Shown here piece after piece: positions 8,180-15,857 of a DNA stretch of 64,000 bases; the stretch's first letter is position 1, and the number at the start of each line of letters is the position of its first letter. Made by a program: the position numbers and the translations under genes. The stretch lies in NCBI GenBank assembly GCA_041890495.1, contig CP169086.1, positions 1,798,001-1,862,000 of the forward strand. Reading direction: 5' to 3'. The notes below the pieces were generated by a model that saw nothing but the letters and a program-made list of their open reading frames with translations, ran no database searches and had not been told where the DNA came from. Source of the stretch: Escherichia boydii (lineage in GTDB: Bacteria > Pseudomonadota > Gammaproteobacteria > Enterobacterales > Enterobacteriaceae).

Positions 8180-8578
8180 ATGGAACATCGATACACGCGG
8201 GAATGCGAACGACCTGATTACGATGACAAGATCAGCCAGTGGCTTGAGCAACAACCGGAAGACCCCTGGGGTTCCATGGGATATCCGGTAGCCCTCTACC
8301 ACAATGGCTTTATCTACCGGGCTATAACAGGATCCGGCCTGGGGGATTACGTCAGTATTTGCGAGTTTTTGAAAGGGCTTGGCCTGGTCAATCTCCTTCC
8401 TGATGACGGTACTTTTCGTGGCTATGACGCTGTTTTCGCAATGCCTGCCGTCAAGACGGATATCGCTAAAGGAAAAATGAAGCTGGCGGATATACCGAGA
8501 AACCCGCCACCGCCAAAACCTAAATATGATGACGATTTTTTTTGGAGTGATGATGACCCTGAGGATGCCCCCCAGTAG
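8180..8578 (+). CDS. Small acidic protein opposing the early operon, unknown
   Basis: A 132-residue protein, MEHRYTRECERPDYDDKISQW..., ending in a proline stretch and a very acidic tail (DDDFFWSDDDPEDAPQ). The start at 8180 has a strong ribosome binding site (AAAAAGGGGAAAGC), better than upstream in-frame starts. It is oriented against the surrounding leftward early genes and followed by a hairpin at 8588. A leftward ORF covers the same bases and begins at a TGATG junction, but its composition looks antisense. An acidic DNA-mimic type role could be imagined but there is no direct evidence. Family not recognised. Confidence 0.6.
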   Translation: MEHRYTRECERPDYDDKISQWLEQQPEDPWGSMGYPVALYHNGFIYRAITGSGLGDYVSICEFLKGLGLVNLLPDDGTFRGYDAVFAMPAVKTDIAKGKMKLADIPRNPPPPKPKYDDDFFWSDDDPEDAPQ

Positions 8579-8587
8579 TCTGGTCGT

Positions 8588-8609
8588 GCCGGGGGCAGCA
8601 CGCCCGGCA
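8588..8609 (+). terminator. Hairpin after the opposing gene
   Basis: TGCCGGG pairs with CCCGGCA around a short loop 10 bases after the 8578 stop. There is no T-run, so it could act only as a weak or Rho-assisted terminator. Confidence 0.4.
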
Positions 8610-8640
8610 TCGACTTCGATGAAGGAAGTACAAAGAGGCA

Positions 8641-8838
8641 TCAGAATGGCACCCCGTCATCAAACCCGAAAAAAGCCATCTGGTGCCAATGCATCCACAA
8701 ACCTTTCAGGCCCACCTTTTCCGCAGGGCAAATCCAAACGATTTCAACTTCATCCATGGTTGTGACAAGCATATACAGACCCGGAATACCATCTTCCTCA
8801 TGCCTGACCAACTCGCACAGAATGGAATCAATAACCAT
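8641..8838 (-). CDS. Small prophage protein, unknown
   Basis: A 65-residue protein (MVIDSILCELVRHEEDGIPGLYMLVT...WICPAEKVGLKGLWMHW) with two cysteines and several tryptophans. Its ATG overlaps the stop of the methylase gene upstream (TGATG). It is the last leftward gene before the rightward gene at 8180. No family recognised; short length and tight coupling are typical of P2-family early genes. Confidence 0.5.
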   Translation of the reverse strand: MVIDSILCELVRHEEDGIPGLYMLVTTMDEVEIVWICPAEKVGLKGLWMHWHQMAFFGFDDGVPF

Positions 8839-9680
8839 CACGCCACCTCTTTGCGGTTGCGAGACGTGCGGAGAACGCCAATCACTTCGCCAGCCATATC
8901 GCGACTTTTGGCGCTCACGGAACGGCGGACACTAAGGGAGTGAAGGTTGAAGGCGGAATAAATTTCGCGAGTTTCAGGCGTGTCACTGTTTGAGATGACC
9001 GAACGAACACCGTGCTGGCGGTTTGCCACCAGAAGAGTGCTGACCAGATCGAGATGGTCGTTCAGGGTGAATGGTTTACCGTAGGTGAAAGTGCCGATAT
9101 AAGGTGGATCGCAATAAATAACAGCATCGTCTGCCGATGGCATAACGCCCGGGATGGAGTGACGAAAATCGCCATGGATAAAAAGTGCGTCCGTGTCATT
9201 GACCTTTTCAGCGAACAAACGCATTTCGTCAGCGGGGAAGTAAGGCGCTGCGTATCGGCCAAACGGGATGTTAAATTCACCCTTCTGATTTACACGATAA
9301 AGACCGTTGTAGCCATGACGGTTGAGATACAGGAATAACGCTGCATACAGCAAAGCAGTATCTGCTTTTGCGGCGTCACTCCACTGCATGGCGTTAAACA
9401 ACGCCCTTCGTTCGTAATACCGATCCTCGGAGTTATCACCATGAAACATCGATCTCGTGATGTTGATCAGGCGCTCGGTATCAGCAGCCAGCACACGAAA
9501 GAAATTAATCAGGGCACGATTGCAGTCGCACAGAATGTAACGGCGATAATCCGTATTCATAAATACGGTGCCGCTGCCCACGAACGGTTCGATCAGGCAG
9601 TCCGCTTTCGGCAAATACTTAAGCAGCCGCGGCATGACTCGGGCTTTGCCGCCCGCCCATTTGAGAGGTGAGGAGATCAT
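8838..9680 (-). CDS. D12-class DNA adenine methylase (second copy, Dam-like)
   Basis: A 280-residue protein of the same length and motif order as host Dam. It has KWAGGKAR (residues 7-14), EPFVGSGTVF (about 32-41) for S-adenosylmethionine, and catalytic DPPY (CDPPYIGTFTY, near 190). By family it methylates the N6 of adenine; GATC is the likely target but this is inference. Its ATG overlaps the exonuclease stop (ATGA). Phage Dam homologues are common in the P2-like early region. The methylase at 4772-5476 differs strongly and is shorter, so the two are not a recent duplication. Confidence 0.88.
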   Translation of the reverse strand: MISSPLKWAGGKARVMPRLLKYLPKADCLIEPFVGSGTVFMNTDYRRYILCDCNRALINFFRVLAADTERLINITRSMFHGDNSEDRYYERRALFNAMQWSDAAKADTALLYAALFLYLNRHGYNGLYRVNQKGEFNIPFGRYAAPYFPADEMRLFAEKVNDTDALFIHGDFRHSIPGVMPSADDAVIYCDPPYIGTFTYGKPFTLNDHLDLVSTLLVANRQHGVRSVISNSDTPETREIYSAFNLHSLSVRRSVSAKSRDMAGEVIGVLRTSRNRKEVA

Positions 9681-10381
9681 GCTTTCACCCCCGCCATGGC
9701 AAGGATTACGTTGCGAGTCAGGTGGCAGTCATACAGGGCACGATGTGGAATACCGGTGTTCTCTTTGGGCCATGCATCCAGCGCGGTGGCCGCTTCGGTC
9801 AGCTTCTTCCATTTGTACTTACGGCGTAAAGCATCCCATTCGCCGTTAAACTCCGCATAGAGTCGCATAGCGCAGAACGGTGACATCTGTGGTAACGGAA
9901 GCATTGATGACTGCTCAATCATCCGCAAATCAAATTCAGCGTTATAGGTAATCCAGTACTTACCGAGTAGTTCCAGCACGGTGGGAAGAACATCGTTCCA
10001 GGCTGGCGCATCAGCGACCATCTCGTTGGTGATGCCGTGAATGGCGGTTGCCTCTTCCGGGATGGCAATTGTTGGTTTAACCAGGGTGTTCAGCAGAACG
10101 TTACCTTTCAGGTCAACAATCGCCACTTCTGCGATCTGCGCGTCAGCGCCAAGGCCTGTCGTCTCGGTGTCGATGATGCGGTAATTTCTTCTGATCCAGC
10201 GCTCCGCCACGTCACGCGGATGTTCGGGTTGCAGGTCGTGGTAACAGGCCATATCCGCCATCTGCCACATTCTGATAATCAAATCACGGGCTTCGCGTTC
10301 CTGCTCCGGCATAGCCCACCCGGCCATTGCGCCGGTCAGCATTGCGGTGAAGAACTCATTGCGTTTGTTACGTGCTGTCAT
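9677..10381 (-). CDS. DEDDh 3'-5' exonuclease
   Basis: A 234-residue exonuclease of the DnaQ/ExoX type. Motif ExoI is DTETTGL (about residue 73), followed by HGIT, ExoII NAEFDLRMI (about 150), and ExoIII with the DEDDh histidine in HRALYDC near 215. All acidic residues for two-metal catalysis are present. The N-terminal 65 residues before the nuclease fold are phage-specific. The ATG at 10381 overlaps the context of the preceding gene's stop and has GGAG upstream; an ATG 15 bases earlier is possible. Such exonucleases are frequent in P2-like early operons, with no settled role. Confidence 0.85.
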   Translation of the reverse strand: MTARNKRNEFFTAMLTGAMAGWAMPEQEREARDLIIRMWQMADMACYHDLQPEHPRDVAERWIRRNYRIIDTETTGLGADAQIAEVAIVDLKGNVLLNTLVKPTIAIPEEATAIHGITNEMVADAPAWNDVLPTVLELLGKYWITYNAEFDLRMIEQSSMLPLPQMSPFCAMRLYAEFNGEWDALRRKYKWKKLTEAATALDAWPKENTGIPHRALYDCHLTRNVILAMAGVKA

Positions 10382-10382
10382 G

Positions 10383-10604
10383 TCACTTATCTCCATCTCG
10401 GGTGGTTAATTCACGGTTGTTTATCCAGGCCTCAAGCGAGGCCTGGATTTCATCAGCGGTGACGCTTTCCTTTTTCTGTTGGGCGAGAAAGATGCGCAGA
10501 AGCCCCAAAAGGTGAGCGCGCTCACCCTTACGGGCACTGGCGCTTATTGCCACAAACTCTGGATCGCTTATTCCGCTATCCAGCTTTATTGACTTGACCG
10601 ACAT
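10383..10604 (-). CDS. DUF2732-type small prophage protein
   Basis: A 73-residue protein (MSVKSIKLDSGISDPEFVAISASARKGERAHLLGLLRIFLAQQKK...). Pattern and position resemble the DUF2732 proteins found before the exonuclease/Dam genes in P2-like phages; the name is from memory. Mostly helical, no catalytic motif. Preceded by AGGAGGT-like sequence (GGAGGTCGGT on the coding strand). Confidence 0.6.
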   Translation of the reverse strand: MSVKSIKLDSGISDPEFVAISASARKGERAHLLGLLRIFLAQQKKESVTADEIQASLEAWINNRELTTRDGDK

Positions 10605-10673
10605 ACCGACCTCCTGAAAAAGGCAAAACGAAGCCCCGGCAAAAAAATGCCGATGTTTTTTGATGCAGGTTAA

Positions 10674-10946
10674 TTAATGAGTGGTGCGATGTTTTCTTTT
10701 TATCTGTCTGAATAACCTTTCATGCCAGTAATAAAGAAAATCAATGAACGTCATACGTGCACGCTCATGATTTCCCCTGATTGCCTTTTCAAGGCCATAG
10801 ACAATCAAATCAATTGTCGGGCTGTCCGGTGTTATATAAATACGCGAACCATTTTTAAGCTGAACGGTAAAACCTTTTTCTGCGCTTTCAATTGATTCGC
10901 GGATTAGCATTTCCCGCTCCCACGATGTTTTCTCTTCAGTAAACAT
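10674..10946 (-). CDS. Small prophage protein, unknown
   Basis: A 90-residue protein (MFTEEKTSWEREMLIRESIES...), mixed charge with a histidine/lysine-rich end (KRKHRTTH). The ATG at 10946 is chosen because GGGAGGTG lies 5 bases upstream; a start 15 bases earlier lacks this. Family not recognised. It sits 69 bases before the next leftward gene, across a non-coding gap containing a weak CGGCA/TGCCG hairpin. Confidence 0.55.
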   Translation of the reverse strand: MFTEEKTSWEREMLIRESIESAEKGFTVQLKNGSRIYITPDSPTIDLIVYGLEKAIRGNHERARMTFIDFLYYWHERLFRQIKRKHRTTH

Positions 10947-10966
10947 GCAAGCACCTCCCAAAGATG

Positions 10967-11194
10967 TTACAAGAGTTTCTTTATCGCTCTTATCAGAGTT
11001 GCCAATAGCCCTTTATTTATCTTTTTCGTATAAACAAAAGGCTTATTCATGCCTTTAATAAAACGTACCTTGTTCGGCTCCGGCTTAAAGAAACGGCCGT
11101 CCGGGCATTCAATCCACCCGCGAGTATTACGGTAGTGCGTGACCTGGCAACCATGCTTTAACAGGCTGGCAAGTGATGGGGCGTTATCGTTCAT
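10967..11194 (-). CDS. Small basic prophage protein, unknown
   Basis: A 75-residue basic protein (MNDNAPSLASLLKHGCQVTHYRNTRGWIECPDGRFFKPEPNKV...). AGGT lies 9 bases before the ATG. No family recognised. Part of the tightly packed leftward early operon. Confidence 0.5.
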   Translation of the reverse strand: MNDNAPSLASLLKHGCQVTHYRNTRGWIECPDGRFFKPEPNKVRFIKGMNKPFVYTKKINKGLLATLIRAIKKLL

Positions 11195-11206
11195 ATCGTG
11201 TACCTG

Positions 11207-11380
11207 CTACAGTTGCCTACGGGCTTTTAGTTCAACTTCTTCACGGCGGGCTTTATATTCAGCAAGTGCCTTAGCTCTTTGCTGCTTTACTTTTCTACTC
11301 CGCAGGCGGATTAAAAATTGAATTAAATACAACGCAAGAACAGCAAAGAGAGAAAGCCCGATAACCATTTCAGTTTTCAT
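11207..11380 (-). CDS. Small single-span membrane protein
   Basis: A 57-residue protein with one hydrophobic helix (about residues 4-24, MVIGLSLFAVLALYLIQFLI) followed by a basic, coiled-coil-like tail (RSRKVKQQRAKALAEYKARREEVELKARR, given here as its overall region 27-55). The ATG at 11380 lies inside the last codons of the preceding gene, an 11-base overlap. It probably sits in the inner membrane with the basic tail in the cytoplasm. Function unknown. Confidence 0.55.
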   Translation of the reverse strand: MKTEMVIGLSLFAVLALYLIQFLIRLRSRKVKQQRAKALAEYKARREEVELKARRQL

Positions 11381-11702
11381 AACCTTTACCACCATTCAGC
11401 CGTTCAATAGTTCGCATTGCTTCAGCTAAGGCAAAATCACGCCCATAATAATTATCAATACCGCCGTTATCATCCCGCTTATTTATCAAATACGAATTAC
11501 TTCGATTAAAAGCATTACGTGGCGATTTGCGGATAGTGAAGCCGGAATATACATAAACGTTTTTGCTTACATGAACCAATCCCGGAATACTTCCGGCATG
11601 TGACCCATGCTGTGAATGTTACCAACGGTGCAAAACTGATCCACCCCAGCGGTTGAAAATTGATCCAGGGGTTAATCTGCTCCTCTGAATACAGGGGAGC
11701 TT

Positions 11703-12725
11703 ATGATCACTTTTGAGATTCGTATGGAAATTAAAGTCCTGCATAAGCGGGGAATGAGCATCCGGGCCATCGCCAGGGAACTGGGTATTTCGCGCAATAC
11801 TGTCCGCAGCCACCTGAAAGCCAAATCTGAAAAGCCGCAGTATTCACCACGCCCGGCATCATCATCACTGCTCGATGAATACCGTGATTACATCTCTAAA
11901 CGGATCAGCGATGCACATCCCTACAAAATCCCTGCGACCGTTATTGCCAGGGAAATCATGGAGCTGGGCTATCGTGGAGGGCTGACTATCCTGAGAGAGT
12001 TCATCCGTTCGCAGGCCCTCCCTGCACAGGCCGAACCGGTCGTTCGCTTCGAAACCGAGCCCGGACGGCAGATGCAGGTTGACTGGGGGACCATGCGAAA
12101 CGGCAAGTGCCCTTTGCACGTGTTCGTTGCTGTTCTGGGGTACAGCAGAATGCTTTACCTCGAGTTCACCGACAACATGCGCTACGACACGCTGGAAGCC
12201 TGTCACCGCAATGCGTTCAGCTTCTTCGGTGGCGTACCGCGGGAAGTCCTGTACGACAATATGAAAACGGTGGTGCTCCAGCGTGATGCTTACCAGACCG
12301 GGCAGCACCGGTTCCATCCTTCCCTGTGGCAGTTCGGTAAAGAGATGGGCTTCTCTCCTCGCCTCTGCCGTCCCTTCAGGGCGCAGACTAAAGGCAAGGT
12401 GGAGCGGATGGTGCAGTACACCCGAAACAGCTTCTATATCCCGTTAATGACGCGCCTGCGTCCGATGGGGATCACCGTCGATGTTGAAACCGCAAACCGT
12501 TACGGCCTGCGCTGGCTGTACGATGTGGCCAATCAACGTAAGCATGAAACTATCCAGACCCGCCCATGCGATCGCTGGGTTAAGGAACAGCAATCCATGC
12601 TGGCACTACCTCCGGAGAAAAAACAGTATGACGTGCAGGTTGATGAAAGCCTGGTGACCTTCGACAGGCAGCCGTTGCATCATCCGCTCTCCATCTATGA
12701 CACGTTCTGCAGAGGAGCCGCATGA
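11703..12725 (+). CDS. istA: IS21-family transposase IstA
   Basis: A 340-residue DDE transposase. The N-terminus has a helix-turn-helix (residues 14-40, MSIRAIARELGISRNTVRSH). The catalytic core shows the first Asp in VDWGTMRNG (about 126), the second in LYDNMKT (about 182) and the Glu in TKGKVERMVQYTR (about 235). It cuts and joins the element ends, with IstB as helper ATPase. The frame is intact and its end overlaps istB (ATGATG), as is usual in IS21. Confidence 0.96.
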   Translation: MITFEIRMEIKVLHKRGMSIRAIARELGISRNTVRSHLKAKSEKPQYSPRPASSSLLDEYRDYISKRISDAHPYKIPATVIAREIMELGYRGGLTILREFIRSQALPAQAEPVVRFETEPGRQMQVDWGTMRNGKCPLHVFVAVLGYSRMLYLEFTDNMRYDTLEACHRNAFSFFGGVPREVLYDNMKTVVLQRDAYQTGQHRFHPSLWQFGKEMGFSPRLCRPFRAQTKGKVERMVQYTRNSFYIPLMTRLRPMGITVDVETANRYGLRWLYDVANQRKHETIQTRPCDRWVKEQQSMLALPPEKKQYDVQVDESLVTFDRQPLHHPLSIYDTFCRGAA

Positions 12726-13504
12726 TGGTCGAGCTGCAACATCAACGGCTGATGGTGCTTGCCGAACAGCTGCAACTGGACAGTCTTATCGGCGCAGCAC
12801 CGGCGCTGTCACAACAGGCGGTGGAGCAGGAATGGAGCTACATGGACTTCCTGGAGCACCTGTTACATGAGGAGAAACTGGCCCGGCATCAGCGTAAACA
12901 GGCGATGTACACGCGGATGGCAGCCTTCCCGGCGGTAAAGACGTTCGAGGAGTACGACTTCACCTTCGCCACCGGCGCTCCTCAGAAGCAAATCCAGTCG
13001 CTGCGATCTCTGAGCTTCATCGAGCGTAACGAAAATATCGTACTGCTGGGGCCATCGGGCGTGGGGAAAACGCATCTGGCGATAGCGATGGGATACGAAG
13101 CGGTCCGGGCGGGTATCAAGGTTCGCTTCACAACAGCAGCGGACCTGCTGCTACAGCTGTCCACTTCACAGCGCCAGGGCCGTTACAAAACGACACTCAA
13201 TCGCGGTGTCATGGCCCCGAAGCTACTTATCATCGATGAAATAGGTTATCTGCCGTTCAGTCAGGAGGAGGCCAAGCTGTTCTTCCAGGTCATCGCCAAA
13301 CGTTACGAGAAGAGCGCGATGATCCTGACCTCCAACCTGCCGTTCGGACAGTGGGATCAGACGTTCGCCGGGGATGCAGCCCTGACATCGGCGATGCTTG
13401 ACCGTATCTTACATCACTCACATGTAGTCCAGATAAAAGGAGAGAGCTATCGACTGAAGCAGAAACGAAAGGCCGGGGTTATAGCGGAAGCTAATCCTGA
13501 GTAA
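12722..13504 (+). CDS. istB: IS21-family helper ATPase IstB
   Basis: A 260-residue AAA+ ATPase related to DnaC. Walker A is GPSGVGKTH (about residues 107-115) and Walker B LLIIDEIGYLP (about 167-177). IstB oligomerises on target DNA, selects the target and activates IstA. It overlaps istA by four bases. Intact, so the element is probably still mobile. Confidence 0.96.
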   Translation: MMVELQHQRLMVLAEQLQLDSLIGAAPALSQQAVEQEWSYMDFLEHLLHEEKLARHQRKQAMYTRMAAFPAVKTFEEYDFTFATGAPQKQIQSLRSLSFIERNENIVLLGPSGVGKTHLAIAMGYEAVRAGIKVRFTTAADLLLQLSTSQRQGRYKTTLNRGVMAPKLLIIDEIGYLPFSQEEAKLFFQVIAKRYEKSAMILTSNLPFGQWDQTFAGDAALTSAMLDRILHHSHVVQIKGESYRLKQKRKAGVIAEANPE

Positions 13505-13602
13505 ACAAGGTGGATCAATATTAGACCGTTGGTGGTGACGGTAAGTGGATCACTTTTTACCCGTTGTTGACAGTGAATAGCGCTTTTTCATTATCGACTA
13601 CC

Positions 13603-13722
13603 TTAGATAATAAATGCCTTAATGAATTTTATCGCTAACGCGACTGCGATTGAGCCAATAAAGACGCCTGCAAATGCAATGGCGAAAGCGGCGGCAAGAT
13701 TTTTAATAACACGAATATTCAT
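13603..13722 (-). CDS. 39-aa hydrophobic prophage peptide
   Basis: A short gene reading MNIRVIKNLAAAFAIAFAGV... and ending KFIKAFII. AAGGA stands 6 bases before the ATG at 13722. It would form one membrane helix with small residues (A, G). Its stop is followed at once by AAGGTAG, the ribosome binding site of the IS-split gene at 13591, so it fits the operon neatly between that gene and the Cox-like gene. No family recognised. Confidence 0.65.
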   Translation of the reverse strand: MNIRVIKNLAAAFAIAFAGVFIGSIAVALAIKFIKAFII

Positions 13723-13740
13723 GAGCGTTCCTTATGCCAT

Positions 13741-14085
13741 CTAAAAAGCAGAAGCTTTATCCAGATGGTTGAAGCCGTCCAAATACATGCGGGCGTAATA
13801 TGCCACCATGTTGACCTGTAACAACTCTCTGCGGCCTGGTATCGTTCGTTCCGCCAGTGGCAGATATCTGCGCTCGGCATCGCTTTGTACTTGACGCAGT
13901 TCCATACCGTAAAACTCTGCGAACTCTTTAAGGGTCATGCGTGGCTTGATGCCTTTCTCAGTCAGATAAGCAAGAGCCAGCGCCATGGCCTCGCGCTCTT
14001 TAGAACCGCAAACGGGTAAATCTGTGATTTTTCGCACCTTTGAAGACGCAGCCTTTTTGGTGGTGCTTTTCCGCGTTGTCGACAT
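13741..14085 (-). CDS. Cox/Apl-like early regulator
   Basis: A 114-residue protein, first gene of the leftward early operon. The first 20 residues are Ser/Thr/Lys-rich. A helix-turn-helix-like segment follows (about residues 50-75, MTLKEFAEFYGMELRQVQSD). Position opposite the repressor across a shared operator region corresponds to P2 cox, whose product represses the lysogenic promoter and acts as excisionase. Similarity to P2 Cox (91 aa) is only general, so the role is inferred mainly from position. Confidence 0.6.
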   Translation of the reverse strand: MSTTRKSTTKKAASSKVRKITDLPVCGSKEREAMALALAYLTEKGIKPRMTLKEFAEFYGMELRQVQSDAERRYLPLAERTIPGRRELLQVNMVAYYARMYLDGFNHLDKASAF

Positions 14086-14121
14086 GGGCTATCCTTTACG
14101 ATCGGTTTAGATTGGTTTCAA

Positions 14122-14170
14122 TGGAACCTATATGGGTTCCAGTGATATTTAAGACCCTATATAGGTTCCA
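14122..14170. promoter_or_regulatory. Repressor operators in the lysis-lysogeny switch
   Basis: Between the divergent cox-like and repressor genes lie a perfect-armed palindrome TGGAACCTATATGGGTTCCA (14122-14141) and a related site GACCCTATATAGGTTCCA (14153-14170). Centres are about 30 bases apart, three helical turns. In P2 the C repressor binds two repeats over the early promoter, so these are the expected C operators. Site 2 ends 6 bases before the repressor ATG, allowing autoregulation. Confidence 0.8.
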
Positions 14171-14176
14171 TGTCAA

Positions 14177-14470
14177 ATGAAATTGAGCGAAAAAATAAAA
14201 ATCATCAGGGAAAGTGAAGAACTTAGCCAAGCTAATTTCTGTAAAATCATAGACTTACCATTAAGCACGCTTAAAAAGTATGAGACAGGTAAGTTTGAGC
14301 CCGGAGGCGATGCCTTAATGAAAATGACTCAGCATCCACGGTTTATGAAGTACACGCTCTGGTTAATGACAGGTCAGATCGCACCAGAATCGGGACAAAT
14401 ATCCCCGGCTCTCTCCCCTGATGGGCAAGGCAACATATCCAGCCACCAAAAAGGCCAGAAGGCTGGCTAA
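14177..14470 (+). CDS. C: P2 C-type immunity repressor
   Basis: A 97-residue repressor matching P2 C (99 aa) in length and layout. A helix-turn-helix covers residues 5-40 (KIKIIRESEELSQANFCKII...LSTLKKYETG). The signature KYTLWLMTGQIAPESGQISPAL lies in the C-terminal half; P2 C carries nearly the same words as I recall it. It would bind the adjacent operators as a dimer and hold the early promoter shut in the lysogen. Its start is very close to operator 2. A paralogue follows at 14556. Confidence 0.9.
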   Translation: MKLSEKIKIIRESEELSQANFCKIIDLPLSTLKKYETGKFEPGGDALMKMTQHPRFMKYTLWLMTGQIAPESGQISPALSPDGQGNISSHQKGQKAG

Positions 14471-14555
14471 CTATTTACAGGATTTACAAAAATTGGGGTA
14501 TCGGTGGTATTTGCAGCGAGATCGTAAGCTTCATTGAAAATTAAGGAATTCCGCT

Positions 14556-14819
14556 ATGGAAATTGGCATCAAACTACGGTTAATCAGGGAAATGGCAGGC
14601 TTATCTCGCGAAGCGTTTGCAGAAATGACTGGAGTTCCGGCAGCGACAGTGAAGCGATATGAGACTGGTAGAATTGCCAATATCGGTAGTGAAACCCTGC
14701 TAAAAATCACTCAAAACAAACTGTTTTATAAATATACGCTCTGGTTGATGACGGATCAGACAGCGCCAGAATCAGGGCAAATATCTCCGAATATCCTCTC
14801 AAAACTTCAGGATGGCTAA
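14556..14819 (+). CDS. Second C-type repressor paralogue
   Basis: An 87-residue protein with the same design as the gene just upstream: helix-turn-helix at residues 5-40 (MAGLSREAFAEMTGVPAATVKRYETG) and the same tail words KYTLWLMTDQTAPESGQISP. AAGGAATTCCGCT precedes the ATG. The two repressors are clearly homologous but their recognition helices differ, so they may read different operators. The gene lies between C and int, where P2 has none. It could be a second immunity specificity or a C antagonist. Confidence 0.85.
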   Translation: MEIGIKLRLIREMAGLSREAFAEMTGVPAATVKRYETGRIANIGSETLLKITQNKLFYKYTLWLMTDQTAPESGQISPNILSKLQDG

Positions 14820-14879
14820 AGCTCTGGTAACTGATGCGGTTTCAGCAAAATTTTAGTTTCATAGGGTGAGTTTTTTACC

Positions 14880-15857
14880 ATGACGATTAAATCACTGGGT
14901 AATGATGGCTGGATGGTGGATGTACGGCCACAGGGACGTAACGGTAAGCGAATCCGCAAGAAATTCGCTACCAAATCTGAGGCCCAGCAATATGAACGAT
15001 GGGCTATCGCAACCCATCACAACAAAGAATGGGTTGATAAACCCAGAGATCGAAGTTCACTTACAGACCTGATAGCGCTCTGGTGGGATCGCTGCGGCAG
15101 CACGCTGAAAGATGGCGAAAACCGCCACGTAAAACTGAAGGCCACCGATCGCCGGTTAGGTTTCCCACGCGCGATCGACGTTACACCCGAAGCGTTTGCA
15201 CAGTACCGGGCAAAGCGTATTACAGATGGTATTGCCCGCAAGACCGTCAACAACGAACACCGCGATCTAAAAGCGATGTTCAACAAGCTGCGGGAGCTGG
15301 GTTTATTTCACGATCAAAATCCATTAACCGAACTCAGCGAACTGAAATTACCTCAAACGGAATTAGGCTTCCTGACCAAAGACGCGATCCGCCGCGTTCT
15401 CACAGCTTTCGAAGGCGATAACCTGAAAGCTGCAAAACTATGCCTTTCAACAGGTGCCCGCTGGAATGAAGCAGCCAGACTCACGCGCGATCGCGTATAC
15501 AGTGATCGCGTCACTTACACCGAAACCAAAAACGGCCAGCACCGAACCGTTCCCATTACCGCCGAACTTGCGAAGGAGATCACAGAGGGCGAAGGCCGGT
15601 TGCTTTTCCCAAACATTGATTACGACCTTGCCCGTAAGACACTTAAACGCGTTGCCCCTGAAATCCCCGCAGGTCAGGCCACACATGTATTTCGTCACAC
15701 CTTTGCCAGCCACTTTATGGCGAACGGCGGCAACATCCTCGTTTTACAGCGTATTCTGGGCCATTCCAGCATTAACCAGACTATGGTTTACGCGCACTTC
15801 TCACCCGATCACCTGGCTGATGCAGTGACGTTAAACCCGCTGGTTAACCTCGACTGA
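14880..15857 (+). CDS. int: P2-family tyrosine integrase
   Basis: A 325-residue tyrosine recombinase. The N-terminus (SLGNDGWMVDVRPQGRNGKR) is the arm-binding domain typical of P2 Int. The catalytic set is complete: Arg in STGARWNEA (about 197), HVFRHTF (about 265-271, His and Arg), LGHSS (about 290) and the nucleophile Tyr in QTMVYAHF (about 299). It inserts and excises the phage at attB. It is the last gene at this prophage end, 198 bases from mipA on the host side. Confidence 0.94.
   Translation: MTIKSLGNDGWMVDVRPQGRNGKRIRKKFATKSEAQQYERWAIATHHNKEWVDKPRDRSSLTDLIALWWDRCGSTLKDGENRHVKLKATDRRLGFPRAIDVTPEAFAQYRAKRITDGIARKTVNNEHRDLKAMFNKLRELGLFHDQNPLTELSELKLPQTELGFLTKDAIRRVLTAFEGDNLKAAKLCLSTGARWNEAARLTRDRVYSDRVTYTETKNGQHRTVPITAELAKEITEGEGRLLFPNIDYDLARKTLKRVAPEIPAGQATHVFRHTFASHFMANGGNILVLQRILGHSSINQTMVYAHFSPDHLADAVTLNPLVNLD

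Larger units (their letters stand above)
11617..13572 (+). mobile_element. IS21-family insertion sequence, IS100-like
   Basis: A complete 1956-bp element with istA and istB. The left end reads TGTTACCAACGGTGCAAAAC and the right end, complemented, TGTCAACAACGGGTAAAAAG; both continue into TGATCCAC, giving imperfect terminal inverted repeats. The internal repeat word TGATCCA recurs near both ends, the multiple-site pattern of IS21 transposases. It is flanked by the 5-bp direct duplication GTGAA (11612-11616 and 13573-13577), proof of simple transposition. Gene sizes (340 and 260 aa) and sequence resemble IS100 of Yersinia, from memory. Confidence 0.95.
11370..13591 (-). pseudogene. Small prophage gene split by the IS21-family element
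   Basis: Removing the insertion sequence and one copy of its 5-bp target duplication joins 13591-13573 to 11611-11370 and restores an open frame of about 86 codons. It begins MKKRYSQHGSHAGSIPG (ATG at 13591, AAGG 9 bases upstream) and continues LVHVSKNVYVYSGFTIRKS... to the stop at 11370. The insertion falls in codon 7. The 3' part could still be read from a TTG at 11579, but without a good start signal. The encoded protein is not recognised. Confidence 0.85.

Noticed and set aside
8126..8641. Leftward 171-codon ORF overlapping the gpA start, beginning at a TGATG junction
   Set aside because: The junction is suggestive, but the protein composition looks like an antisense reading, and the opposite strand has a better start site and a sensible protein.
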